Assembly (NCBI GenBank): GCA_038326725.1
Contig: JBBQKI010000019.1
Span: 1 to 50,848, forward strand
Length of the DNA: 50,848 nucleotides
DNA from: JBBQKI01 sp038326725
GTDB taxonomy: Bacteria; Bacteroidota; Bacteroidia; Flavobacteriales; Flavobacteriaceae
Direction: 5' to 3'
Both the position numbers and the translations under genes were made by a program. The notes below the pieces were generated by a model, which did not search any database, was not told where the DNA came from, and saw only the letters and a list, made by a program, of their open reading frames with translations. Positions 43,101-50,571 of this stretch are shown here, one piece after another. The stretch's first letter is position 1, and the number at the start of each line of letters is the position of its first letter.

Positions 43101-43336
43101 AAGTTGCCCTAAGCTATAAATTCAGTTCACAGCTTTTGGACAACACCCCCCTTGGAAGCCTTTCCATAACTTTAACTGGAGAGAACCTGTATTTCAACGC
43201 GGTAAATATCCCCGATGGTTTAAATGTTGACACAAACTCCATTGGAACAGGCGTCAACAGCAATGGTGCGGGAATTGAAACCGCCATCAGCCCTTCATCA
43301 AGACGATATGGGTTTAGCATAAAAGCTTCTTTTTAA
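40199..43336 (+). CDS. SusC/RagA-family TonB-linked outer membrane transporter (second operon)
   Basis: The 1045-residue protein is the second TonB-dependent SusC-type porter. It has a signal peptide (FFIASINLALAQERT), a beta domain (LSGTVQDINNMPIPGVNIIV, about 27-105), a plug (DEVVVTALGIKKEKKALGYA, LKGLSATTLYGADGKNGVIL) and a barrel ending YGFSIKASF. Its plug text (GIKKEKKALGYA) is of the common long SusC type and differs from that of the first operon, so the two are not recent duplicates. The stop overlaps the SusD start by one base. Substrate unknown. Confidence 0.96.
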   Translation: MKTRLLAFFCIFFIASINLALAQERTLSGTVQDINNMPIPGVNIIVKNTSTGTQSDLDGKFSINVGQGETLVFSFIGFAPQEITITDQANVNVTLTEDAATLDEVVVTALGIKKEKKALGYAVTTITSDDLEQKANGDLTQILRGKAAGVDIISASGLSGAGSSVVIRGITSTGNNQVLYVVDGVRFNSSTNGSGFSGTSRSLDLDPNNIESINVLKGLSATTLYGADGKNGVILITTKAGSQAGNFNKKMEVTVSASTFINELASLPDYTDERGQGYYDAFYNFFGNWGATFGRWDYGNVDANGQVPHPYGLNSAVFNDAFPDQTGSKVDYKNYESQENFFRTGVVKNFNVNVNGGSENTAYNVSVGNLDDEGFMPGNTLRRRTLSVGGNAKLSNKFTVNATLNYSGTSFKSPFTGPIFNALYQLPRSIDLAGFPNQHPITGQEISFQNTVSNPYWQVNNTKITEEVTRVYGQLSASYEFNSWLSANYRYGKDVGIEQRKLYENAGSVAGGLGALDTSTRRQELTNHSFIFTADGRFADDLVGVSINAGADITRTEETFEITSSEGQTIFGQTEHNFFNSQSAFSGNYELNRPGIFAQATIDFDNFVYITGSARNDWTSNFVNNSQFYPGVGISFIPTAAFDGIRGDALNFLKLRANFGSSADFNIPGGSLFGGFTPYPTFQSALTNSNAFLTADGDAIAINTISDQLANRELGPALIQEYEVGFESKFWKNRFSLDASYYKRVTTDLIFDRQLDPSTGFGNTPRNVNEFEVSGFEIETNLTVLQSDNFSWDIGGNFTTNDSEVTELEEDRFAVATFGTVGNYLVEGEPVNVIMGEVIETDDDGNLLLVNSNYIIAEDIAILGDPNPDYVASLFTAINYANFSLTANLQYRKGGDIYSHQARSLLGRGLTSDTDGIQNVGFVLPGIDTDTGEPNEVVISAGDAYFNLYNNGSDQFAIFDGTTIRLQEVALSYKFSSQLLDNTPLGSLSITLTGENLYFNAVNIPDGLNVDTNSIGTGVNSNGAGIETAISPSSRRYGFSIKASF

Positions 43337-44916
43337 TGAACACAATAATATACAAAGTCATGAGAAAACAATTTAAATCAATATATGGCCTACTTGCAAT
43401 GTCGCTCCTTTTTGTAACTGTTTCCTGTGAAACGCTCGAAACGGACCTGATAGATGATCCTAGCAATCTTGGGCCTGAAGAGGCTTCCATTGAATTTTTG
43501 TTCAATTCAACCCAAATTCAATTGGCAGATTTTTTTGAAGATATTCAATTCAGTGGGGCCCAGGTTACACGTATGGAATTGATGGGTACCTCCCCCATTT
43601 ACGAAAGCCAATTTAGTGCTGGCGACTTCGACGCCTCATGGATAAGCGCATATTCCGGGTTTTTGAATGATTCAAAAGCATTGAAAGCTTTAGCCGCGGA
43701 CCTTGAAACAGAAGAGATTAACGGGAACAATATTATTGCGGCCGCCCAGATCATGGAAGCTTATGTAATCGTAACCTTGGCAGATTATTTTGGCCCGGTT
43801 CCTTACAGTGAAGCTTTACAAGGCAGCGATAATTTTAATCCAAAACAGGATGATGACCGTGCCATTTATGATGCGGCAAGGCTATTGCTTGAAAATTCAA
43901 TTCAAATAATCGACGAAGGCGGCAGTGTTGCACTTCCTAGCGATTTGTACTACGATGGGAACATGGAAAGATGGAAAGCTCTCGCAAATTCATTTTTGAT
44001 AAAGCTTGCGGTATCTTCCCGTTTGAATGATCCGGAAGCAACAGCAAGGGTAAATGCCGTTATCACTGGGAATTCCTTTATCGACAACAACAACGAAGAT
44101 TTTCAGTTCAACTATTCCAGCGCAACTGCCCCTGAAAGCAGGCACCCAACATTTCCTGCTCAGTATGTGGGCACGGCCGGTATTTATATGGCAGCCCCTT
44201 TTATCAGGAGAATGGTGGACGATCCTCGTTTTAACTACTATTTCTACCTTCAAAATGGCGAAATATTCGGCAGGGAACACGGTGACAATGGCCCATTCGT
44301 GGCAAGTGAGCTTAATAGGATTACCGTGCACGGGCTTTATCCGGTCGGTGGTAAATATAATGATGGTACCACGGGCGCAACTAACCCTGGAATGGGTGCC
44401 ATGGGCGAAGGAGCTTCCATTATAATGACCAATTCTTTCACCCAGTTTTTGATCGCCGAAGCCCAACTTATGATGAACAATAATATTGTTGCTGCAAGGG
44501 CTGCTTTTGAAAATGGCATCGAGGCTTCAATGGACAAGGTTACGAGTTTTAGGTCTTTCGCTATTCCTTCGGGCGCACCAGAGCCAACTCAAGCCGAGAT
44601 TAATGCATACATCGCCGGAGCAATGGCTTCATTTGACGCTGCCTCAGGAAATGAGGCTAAATTGAACATTATTATATCGGAATACTACAAAGCACTTTGG
44701 GGCAACGGTATTGAGCCTTATAATAATTTCAGGAGGACAAGCTATCCAGCAGACCTTCCTCCTTCAATTTCCCCCAATCCGGGTACTTTCACCAACAGTA
44801 TGTTCTATCCTGCGGTATATGTTAACTTTAACAATAACGAAGACGCCGTGCAAAAAGCAACGGTTGCCGAAAAAGTATGGTGGGCAGAAGGAACTTCATT
44901 TAATTTAGACTATTAA
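43336..44916 (+). CDS. SusD/RagB-like outer membrane lipoprotein (SusD-like 2 type)
   Basis: The 526-residue product partners the second SusC. The lipoprotein signal is LLAMSLLFVTVSCETLETD. Features such as IMEAYVIVTLADYFGPVPYS and FLIKLAVSSRLND are of the SusD-like type 2 family (PF12771), not the RagB type of the first operon. The ATG at 43336 overlaps the SusC stop (TAATG), which suggests translational coupling. A second ATG at 43360 (MRKQFKSIYGLL) would give a shorter, more usual signal peptide. Catalytic sites are neither expected nor seen. Confidence 0.93.
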   Translation: MNTIIYKVMRKQFKSIYGLLAMSLLFVTVSCETLETDLIDDPSNLGPEEASIEFLFNSTQIQLADFFEDIQFSGAQVTRMELMGTSPIYESQFSAGDFDASWISAYSGFLNDSKALKALAADLETEEINGNNIIAAAQIMEAYVIVTLADYFGPVPYSEALQGSDNFNPKQDDDRAIYDAARLLLENSIQIIDEGGSVALPSDLYYDGNMERWKALANSFLIKLAVSSRLNDPEATARVNAVITGNSFIDNNNEDFQFNYSSATAPESRHPTFPAQYVGTAGIYMAAPFIRRMVDDPRFNYYFYLQNGEIFGREHGDNGPFVASELNRITVHGLYPVGGKYNDGTTGATNPGMGAMGEGASIIMTNSFTQFLIAEAQLMMNNNIVAARAAFENGIEASMDKVTSFRSFAIPSGAPEPTQAEINAYIAGAMASFDAASGNEAKLNIIISEYYKALWGNGIEPYNNFRRTSYPADLPPSISPNPGTFTNSMFYPAVYVNFNNNEDAVQKATVAEKVWWAEGTSFNLDY

Positions 44917-44927
44917 AATATATAGAC

Positions 44928-45461
44928 ATGAAAAACATAAAACTTATTTTATCGATTGCTTTTGTAGCAATCCTATTGCAAAGTTGTAATGATGATGAAG
45001 TTTTTTTCGGGGATACTATTTTCAATGACCAGACAAATTATCCGTATGTTGCCATTCAGGACAGGAACGAGGACCTGGACAGCATAACAGGTAATAATTT
45101 CTGGAGTTTCGAATTAATTTCTGAAAACAACGGGAACCAAGTACGTATTGATTATAGGTCGCAAGACCCGAACATCGTTTCCCATGATATTATTGTTGGT
45201 TTTGACGACACAGTAAGTCCCCCCGAAGATGGCGTGGTATTACGAACCTTGACCGAATTCCCTACGGAGATTATCATTACCAAACAAGATATCGCTACAG
45301 CTCTGAACGTGCCCTTGGGAGATTTGGAAACCGGGAGCGTCTTTTTCGGTGGTCTCAGCATAGATGAAGATGGCCACATAGTTTCCGATCCTGAAAAATT
45401 TGAAGCCTTCCTTATTGCAGAAAGGCATGCCTATTTTTATGAATGGGAATTGGACCAATAA
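44928..45461 (+). CDS. Small surface lipoprotein of the second SusCD operon
   Basis: The 177-residue product starts with a lipoprotein signal (ILSIAFVAILLQSCNDDEVF, Cys20); CNDDE is strongly acidic after Cys, as in surface-exported Bacteroidota lipoproteins. The rest is acidic and beta-rich with no family I can name (IFNDQTNYPYVAIQDRNED, EFPTEIIITKQDIATALNV). It lies 11 bases after SusD and 22 bases before a terminator hairpin, so it completes a SusC-SusD-lipoprotein triplet. It shows no obvious similarity to the first operon's lipoprotein. Confidence 0.82.
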   Translation: MKNIKLILSIAFVAILLQSCNDDEVFFGDTIFNDQTNYPYVAIQDRNEDLDSITGNNFWSFELISENNGNQVRIDYRSQDPNIVSHDIIVGFDDTVSPPEDGVVLRTLTEFPTEIIITKQDIATALNVPLGDLETGSVFFGGLSIDEDGHIVSDPEKFEAFLIAERHAYFYEWELDQ

Positions 45462-45482
45462 ACATTTCAAACCCTATCTTTG
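45450..45482 (+). promoter_or_regulatory. Promoter of rlmB
   Basis: TTG at 45450-45452 (inside the end of the upstream gene), a 22-base spacer and TATCTTTG at 45475-45482, an exact TAnnTTTG match. The transcript would start inside the left arm of the hairpin that follows. Confidence 0.6.
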
Positions 45483-45483
45483 T

Positions 45484-45524
45484 ATCGCTGTTTTAAACTA
45501 GGTTTAAAACAGCGATATTTTTTT
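45484..45524 (+). terminator. Perfect hairpin terminator of the second SusCD operon, overlapping the rlmB start region
   Basis: The 15-base arms 45484-45498 (ATCGCTGTTTTAAAC) and 45502-45516 pair perfectly around the loop TAG, and an A plus T7 (45518-45524) follow. It ends 4 bases before the rlmB ATG. Only transcripts arriving from upstream contain both full arms. Confidence 0.88.
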
Positions 45525-45528
45525 GACT

Positions 45529-46269
45529 ATGAGCGATAAAGAAAATACTATTTTTGGGATATACCCGGTAAAAGAAGCACTGTCTTCCAAAGTAATCTTT
45601 GACAAGGTTTTTATCCAAAAAGGGATTCAAAGCGATAAAATTGATGCCATTGTCAAAGCTTTGGAAAAAGGAAATACGACGGTAACTTTTGTCCCAATAG
45701 AAAAACTCAATAGGCTTACACGAGGAAACCATCAAGGAATCGTGGCCTTAACCTCGCCCATCGCGTTCCATCCCCTTGAAGAAACCATTGAAAACATCCT
45801 TTCCGCAAACGAAAAACCACTTTTCCTGATATTGGATCAAATCACGGATGTGCGCAACTTCGGCGCAATTCTTCGTACTGCCGAATGTACCGGTGTAAAT
45901 GCCGTGATCATCCAAAAATCCGGCGGTGCGCCAATAACGGGCGATACTGTAAAAGCTTCAGCCGGGGCAATTTTTAAAATCCCCATTTGCAAGGTGGACC
46001 ATATCAAAGACGCCATTTTCTATTTAAAAGGCTCCGGAATCAATACGATTGCAGCAACAGAAAAATCGAGAAGTAAAATATATGATTTGGATTTCAATAA
46101 ACCCCTTGCCATTATTATGGGTTCTGAAGGTAAGGGAATTTCAACTTCGGTATTAGCCTTGGTGGACGAAAAAGCTTCCCTCCCACTCCTGGGGGAAATA
46201 AATTCCTTAAACGTTTCGGTGGCTTGCGGCGCTTTTTTATATGAAGTGGTACGTCAACGGGGATTATAA
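45529..46269 (+). CDS. rlmB: 23S rRNA 2'-O-methyltransferase, RlmB/TrmH (SpoU) family
   Basis: A SPOUT-class enzyme using S-adenosylmethionine, most like RlmB, which methylates Gm2251 in the P-loop of 23S rRNA. The 246-residue product has an N-terminal substrate-binding domain (IFGIYPVKEALSSKVIFDKV) and the catalytic motifs NFGAILRTAECTGV, AIIMGSEGKGIST and LNVSVACGAFLYEVVRQRG. The start is ATG 45529; a TTG two codons upstream lies in the terminator T-run. It converges on the rhomboid gene with no base between the stops. A TrmH or other family specificity is possible. Confidence 0.93.
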   Translation: MSDKENTIFGIYPVKEALSSKVIFDKVFIQKGIQSDKIDAIVKALEKGNTTVTFVPIEKLNRLTRGNHQGIVALTSPIAFHPLEETIENILSANEKPLFLILDQITDVRNFGAILRTAECTGVNAVIIQKSGGAPITGDTVKASAGAIFKIPICKVDHIKDAIFYLKGSGINTIAATEKSRSKIYDLDFNKPLAIIMGSEGKGISTSVLALVDEKASLPLLGEINSLNVSVACGAFLYEVVRQRGL

Positions 46270-47010
46270 TTATTTACTTCCTTCGGATTTTTTAATTGTG
46301 TAAACAATCTTTATTTCATTTCCTTTTTCTTCTGAAATAGGTTCGGGAAGTTTTTCGATAAAATTCCCATCTTCGTCAAATTGCTTTAAAAAAGGATCTT
46401 CATCCGGATTGAAATCATCTTTTTGCCAATCATATTTTTTGTTTTCAATGGGATTCTCCTTAAAAAAAATCGCGAACAGAAATCCCACCAAAAAACCTGA
46501 AAGATGCCCTTCCCACGATATTTTTGGATCAATCGGGAAAAGGTACCACAATAAACTGCCGTAAAGAAAAACAACCACCAACGCAAGTGCGGTAAGTTGG
46601 AACTGCTTTGAAAAAATTCCCTTAAAAAAAAGAAAGGCAGCTAGCAAATAAACTACCCCGCTCGCCCCAATATGCAGTGATGGTCTTCCAATGAACCAAG
46701 TGAGCAAGCCCGTCAACAAAAGGCCGTAAATGAAAACCTTCCAACGGATATTACGGTAAAAATAAAAAAGGGCAGAACCCAATACAAAAACCGGAACCGA
46801 ATTATTAAAAATATGCTTTAAACTTCCATGGATAAATGGGCCAAAAATGATGCCCCGAAGACCTTCCCATTTTTGGGGATAAATGCCGTAGGAATTAAAA
46901 TTCCAGTTAAAGCGTGATTCCAGGCCAAACACCATCCACATAACCATCAAAAAAAACAGCGGATATGCAATAACTCCAGTGGTGAAAATAAGTTCTTTCG
47001 ATTTTGACAT
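46270..47010 (-). CDS. Rhomboid-family intramembrane serine protease
   Basis: The 246-residue membrane protein cleaves within or beside membrane segments of its substrates. Catalytic Ser117 lies in IGASGVVYLL and His169 in WEGHLSGFLVG; HGSLKHIFNN is the family's HxxxN-like segment. About six helices are followed by a charged cytoplasmic tail (from about 185) with KKYDWQKDDFNPDED. I choose ATG 47010 (MSKSKELIF), because TAGGTTTG at 47031-47038 would place the transcript start about 2 bases before the other ATG at 47022. Substrate unknown. Confidence 0.92.
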   Translation of the reverse strand: MSKSKELIFTTGVIAYPLFFLMVMWMVFGLESRFNWNFNSYGIYPQKWEGLRGIIFGPFIHGSLKHIFNNSVPVFVLGSALFYFYRNIRWKVFIYGLLLTGLLTWFIGRPSLHIGASGVVYLLAAFLFFKGIFSKQFQLTALALVVVFLYGSLLWYLFPIDPKISWEGHLSGFLVGFLFAIFFKENPIENKKYDWQKDDFNPDEDPFLKQFDEDGNFIEKLPEPISEEKGNEIKIVYTIKKSEGSK

Positions 47011-47030
47011 ACTTTTCCCCATTCAAAAAA

Positions 47031-47038
47031 CAAACCTA
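47031..47038 (-). promoter_or_regulatory. -7 element of the rhomboid gene
   Basis: TAGGTTTG on the minus strand fits TAnnTTTG exactly and ends 20 bases before the ATG at 47010. No TTG at 17-23 bases upstream is visible. It supports the shorter reading of the gene. Confidence 0.45.
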
Positions 47039-47075
47039 AAAGAAATTTTATGATAAATTGTCAGGGAAAAGGATT

Positions 47076-47097
47076 TTATAAAATTGTAATTTTATAA
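47076..47097. repeat. 22-base inverted repeat directly before rarA
   Basis: TTATAAAATT and AATTTTATAA are perfect arms around GT, ending 3 bases before the rarA ATG. It may be an operator or a start-site structure. It matches 18 of 19 bases with the palindrome at the TPR gene start. Confidence 0.5.
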
Positions 47098-47100
47098 CCT

Positions 47101-48378
47101 ATGAACGCACCCCTTGCAGAGCGCATCCGTCCCAAAACCCTGGAAGATTATTTGAGTCAGCAACATTTAATTGGGCCAAAGGGAGCGCTTTCATCCCAAA
47201 TGAAAAGCGGGCTATTGCCCTCCATGATTTTTTGGGGACCCCCGGGAACGGGAAAAACCACCCTTGCCACCATCATTGCCACTCAATCGAACCGCCCATT
47301 TTATACGATGAGTGCGGTGGACAGTGGCGTGGCTGCTGTTCGTGAAATAATAGAAAAAGCTAAAAAATCCGATACCCTTTTTTCAACAAAGAACCCCATT
47401 CTTTTTATTGATGAAATCCATCGATTCAGCAAATCGCAACAGGATTCGCTTTTGGGCGCTGTTGAAAAAGGTTGGATCACCCTTTTTGGGGCCACTACCG
47501 AAAACCCGAGTTTTGAAGTAATTCCGGCACTTCTGTCACGATGCCAAGTATATGTTTTGGAAGCCTTCAGCCGGAAAGATTTGGAAACCCTTTTAAAACG
47601 TGCGATCAAAAAAGATGAAATCCTATCAAAAAAAGAAGTATCCTTAAAAGAAACCGAGGCCTTAATTCGTCTTTCAGGTGGCGATGCGAGGAAATTATTA
47701 AACATTCTTGAACTAGTAGTGCTTTCGGAAAAAGATAGTAAAGTAATTATCACCAACGCACTCGTGTTGCAAAAGGCCCAAAAAAACACGGTGCTTTATG
47801 ATAAAACTGGGGAGCAACATTATGATATTATTTCTGCCTTTATAAAATCCATTCGCGGCAGCGACCCGAACGCAGCTGTTTATTGGCTGGCACGAATGAT
47901 AGAAGGTGGCGAGGATTTGAAATTCATTGCAAGGCGATTGGTCATTTTGGCTTCAGAAGATATCGGTAACGCAAACCCAACGGCTTTGGTGCTTGCCAAT
48001 AGTACTTTCCAAGCAGTAAACACAATAGGATACCCAGAATCACGCATCATTTTAAGCCAATGCGCTATTTATCTCGCGACTTCCCATAAAAGCAATGCTT
48101 CTTATCTGGCTATTGGAGAAGCTCAGAAAACCGTACGCCAAACTGGTGATCTGTCCGTGCCACTATCCATTCGTAACGCCCCCACCAAACTTATGAAAGA
48201 ACTTGGCTACGGGAAAGAATATGAATATGCCCACAATTACGAAGGAAATTTTGTCCCCCATGAATTTTTACCGGAAGAAATAAAGGGTACCGCTTTTTAC
48301 AAACCCGGAAACAACCCGAAAGAAGCGGCACTGCGTAATTATTTAAAAAGCCTTTGGAAAGAAAAATACGGTTTTTAA
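47101..48378 (+). CDS. rarA: Replication-associated recombination protein A (AAA+ ATPase)
   Basis: RarA/MgsA acts at stalled replication forks. The 425-residue product has Walker A GPPGTGKT (46-53), Walker B LFIDEIHRF (DEIH 104-107), sensor 1 GATTENPSFEV, sensor 2 SGGDARKLLN and the C-terminal tetramerisation and clamp-like region (ARMIEGGEDLKFIARRLVIL). The start ATG follows an AT palindrome. The 3' end overlaps the convergent unknown gene by 4 bases. It is divergent from the rhomboid gene. Length and motifs are normal. Confidence 0.97.
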   Translation: MNAPLAERIRPKTLEDYLSQQHLIGPKGALSSQMKSGLLPSMIFWGPPGTGKTTLATIIATQSNRPFYTMSAVDSGVAAVREIIEKAKKSDTLFSTKNPILFIDEIHRFSKSQQDSLLGAVEKGWITLFGATTENPSFEVIPALLSRCQVYVLEAFSRKDLETLLKRAIKKDEILSKKEVSLKETEALIRLSGGDARKLLNILELVVLSEKDSKVIITNALVLQKAQKNTVLYDKTGEQHYDIISAFIKSIRGSDPNAAVYWLARMIEGGEDLKFIARRLVILASEDIGNANPTALVLANSTFQAVNTIGYPESRIILSQCAIYLATSHKSNASYLAIGEAQKTVRQTGDLSVPLSIRNAPTKLMKELGYGKEYEYAHNYEGNFVPHEFLPEEIKGTAFYKPGNNPKEAALRNYLKSLWKEKYGF

Positions 48379-49151
48379 TTTTCGATCTTGAAAATCATGA
48401 CCATCTCATTGTTTTGAACTGTAAGGTTTTTTGAAGTATCAAAAGAAGCATCGAAAACATTGCCGGAAGTATCCATATATTTTACTACAGTACCCATTTG
48501 CACAATTTTACCTTTTAAAACCAAAGCATTTTCAGCACTTTCGGTTTCTTGGTATAATGAATAACCATCAGCGGTCTTTTGAAGCATAAAGCTGTTACCA
48601 TTGTAACTGTAAGTGGAATATTTGGAAGTTAGATTCCCATTTCCGGATAAAACCTCCGCTTCGGTTATTGTATTTTTTTCCAATCCCATTAAAGTCCTTT
48701 CCATGTTTTGGCCATTTTCAAACAATACTAAATCCTTTTGCTTAACGCCCATCCTTTCAATACTTTTAAAGGCTTTGCGTAACGCATCTTGATAGGTTTT
48801 ATCGTATTCTTTAAACTTGCTTTTTCCTATTTCGCTTTCGAGGACGGTGTTGCCATTGCAGTCCTGCAACACGATTTTAAGCTGTGTGCCTAAAATTGCT
48901 TTTTCTTTCACCACATTTGCATAAAGGCCGTCGCAGCGGTTGGCGTTCGGGATTTCATTAGAAAGGAAAGCATTGAAACCATGCTTGTTGAAAAGGAATT
49001 CGGTGAGGGAATTTAGCTGGTATTTATCTATTTCATTCAAAAATTCAAATTGATCCGGCACAATTACAAAACTGTAATCATTTAATTTAGTCTGGGAAAA
49101 TGCCGAAACTGAAACAAATAAAACCATTAAATAAAAACAATATTTTTTCAT
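48375..49151 (-). CDS. Exported protein of unknown function
   Basis: The 258-residue product has a clean signal peptide (YLMVLFVSVSAFSQTKLNDY) and is likely periplasmic or outer-membrane-associated. The mature part reads DYSFVIVPDQFEFLNEIDKY, then LFNKHGFNAFLSNEIPNANR. A beta-rich C-terminal half follows (KYSTYSYNGNSFMLQKTADG). I recognise no named domain. It overlaps the DUF5723 gene upstream by 4 bases and so is surely co-transcribed and probably works with it in the envelope. Its end overlaps rarA by 4 bases on the other strand. Confidence 0.8.
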   Translation of the reverse strand: MKKYCFYLMVLFVSVSAFSQTKLNDYSFVIVPDQFEFLNEIDKYQLNSLTEFLFNKHGFNAFLSNEIPNANRCDGLYANVVKEKAILGTQLKIVLQDCNGNTVLESEIGKSKFKEYDKTYQDALRKAFKSIERMGVKQKDLVLFENGQNMERTLMGLEKNTITEAEVLSGNGNLTSKYSTYSYNGNSFMLQKTADGYSLYQETESAENALVLKGKIVQMGTVVKYMDTSGNVFDASFDTSKNLTVQNNEMVMIFKIEN

Positions 49152-50566
49152 TCTTCGTCAATTATGATGTTGAAACCTAATTGTAAAGATACACTTTTTG
49201 CCTTGGCGATATTTCCGTACTTCAGCAAATTGTCCGCCGCGATATAAAAATTGAAAGTGCCAATATCCACCACAGCTCCCAGCCCCACGTTGGAATTTGA
49301 GTAAGGATCCACCGTATAAGTTGCTTTCGCAGCAAGAAAATCGGAGATCCGGCGGTAGTAAAAAAACGTTCCCGCCATTTGCATTCCTTTAGGCCGAGAA
49401 ACGCTGAAATATTGCAGCCCAACGGCTTGGCTGTAGCTAATGCCTTTGTCCATGTTCCTGCAATCGCAATCGCCCCGGCCATCAATGGGATTTCCGAAAC
49501 CATATTTCAGGCTTGCGTTCATTTTTAACGGACGAAATTGTGAATAGGAATTGTTCAAGGTATCGATGGGGAGTTCCCGTTCAATTTCATCGCCCAAGTC
49601 GTCATAATAGGGAAAAGTGTTTTCACCGTCCGCCAAAGGCGGGAATATCAATTCAATTCCATCCAATGTGTAAGTGCCGTGTGCCCTGTAGGTTTCCACA
49701 TCCTTCGAATGAAAGATCGCGCCCAAGTCTAAAGCACTGGCCGAAACTTCCCAATGTTTATTTATTTGATAAGTTGCACCAACATCAACACCCACTCCTA
49801 AATTTCCACCAAAAAAAACCCGGCCCAAGATTTCGCTCGCCACTTGTCCGCCGCCGTCCATTTCCCGCAAAGAAGCATAGCCGGAAGTTTCAACACTAAC
49901 ATCTGCATTTTGAACAGTGTGCTCATAAATATTTGGGGAATCTTCACCCCCCAAAGTGGTAGTGAAGGTTCCACGATTGTTGATGCTTCGGAAGTTGAAC
50001 ATGCTTGAATACACTTTTGCCCGAAGACCAACGGTCAGTTTGTCCGTAAGCTGTTTATTCAGACCAAAATGATAGGCCGTCAACAAATCTCCAGTGGTGC
50101 TTATCTCTCCCAAATCAAATTCATAATCCAAATAATCCCGGTTCCCTTTCCAAGCCAAGATTGCCAAATCTCTTGGAAAATAAGTGATGAAATCCAATTC
50201 CTGATAAATTCCTCCTGAAAAATAAATTCCATTTTTAGCTCGCCAACCAAAGTTGATGAGCTCTAACTGTTGGGTAGCAGTAAAGAAATCGGTATTTTCC
50301 ATTTCAAAAATCTTGTTTTCGATTCTTGTATTAATATCAACCGTTGATTCTCCAAAAATATCATAAACTGAAACCCCGGATGCCCCGCCATTTATATGGA
50401 TTTGGGAGAAGAAAGGAATGCCGTAATGTTTTTTCTGTGGTGCTTTCCCGCCCGGGTTCAGCATAAGCGATTGCGGGATTTCTTCAAACCCGTAAAGGAT
50501 TTGTTTGTTTTGCGCAATAACAGATATTCCCCAAAGGGAAAAAAGAAAAAAGAGTAGGTTTCGCAT
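49148..50566 (-). CDS. DUF5723-type outer membrane beta-barrel protein
   Basis: The 472-residue product has a signal peptide (LLFFLFSLWGISVIAQNKQI) and alternating aromatic and Gly-rich strands through its length, ending LKYGNIAKAKSVSLQLGFN, all typical of a Bacteroidota barrel. The opening ILYGFEEIPQSLMLNPGGKA is as in DUF5723 proteins. It lies 5 bases after the partial gene upstream and overlaps the gene below by 4, in one operon. Function unknown; members are related in form to PorV/FadL-like barrels. Confidence 0.85.
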   Translation of the reverse strand: MRNLLFFLFSLWGISVIAQNKQILYGFEEIPQSLMLNPGGKAPQKKHYGIPFFSQIHINGGASGVSVYDIFGESTVDINTRIENKIFEMENTDFFTATQQLELINFGWRAKNGIYFSGGIYQELDFITYFPRDLAILAWKGNRDYLDYEFDLGEISTTGDLLTAYHFGLNKQLTDKLTVGLRAKVYSSMFNFRSINNRGTFTTTLGGEDSPNIYEHTVQNADVSVETSGYASLREMDGGGQVASEILGRVFFGGNLGVGVDVGATYQINKHWEVSASALDLGAIFHSKDVETYRAHGTYTLDGIELIFPPLADGENTFPYYDDLGDEIERELPIDTLNNSYSQFRPLKMNASLKYGFGNPIDGRGDCDCRNMDKGISYSQAVGLQYFSVSRPKGMQMAGTFFYYRRISDFLAAKATYTVDPYSNSNVGLGAVVDIGTFNFYIAADNLLKYGNIAKAKSVSLQLGFNIIIDEE

Positions 50567-50571
50567 TGTAA

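Noticed and set aside
44054..44466. Frames on both strands inside the second SusD gene
   Set aside because: Out-of-frame shadows of a well-supported SusD gene.
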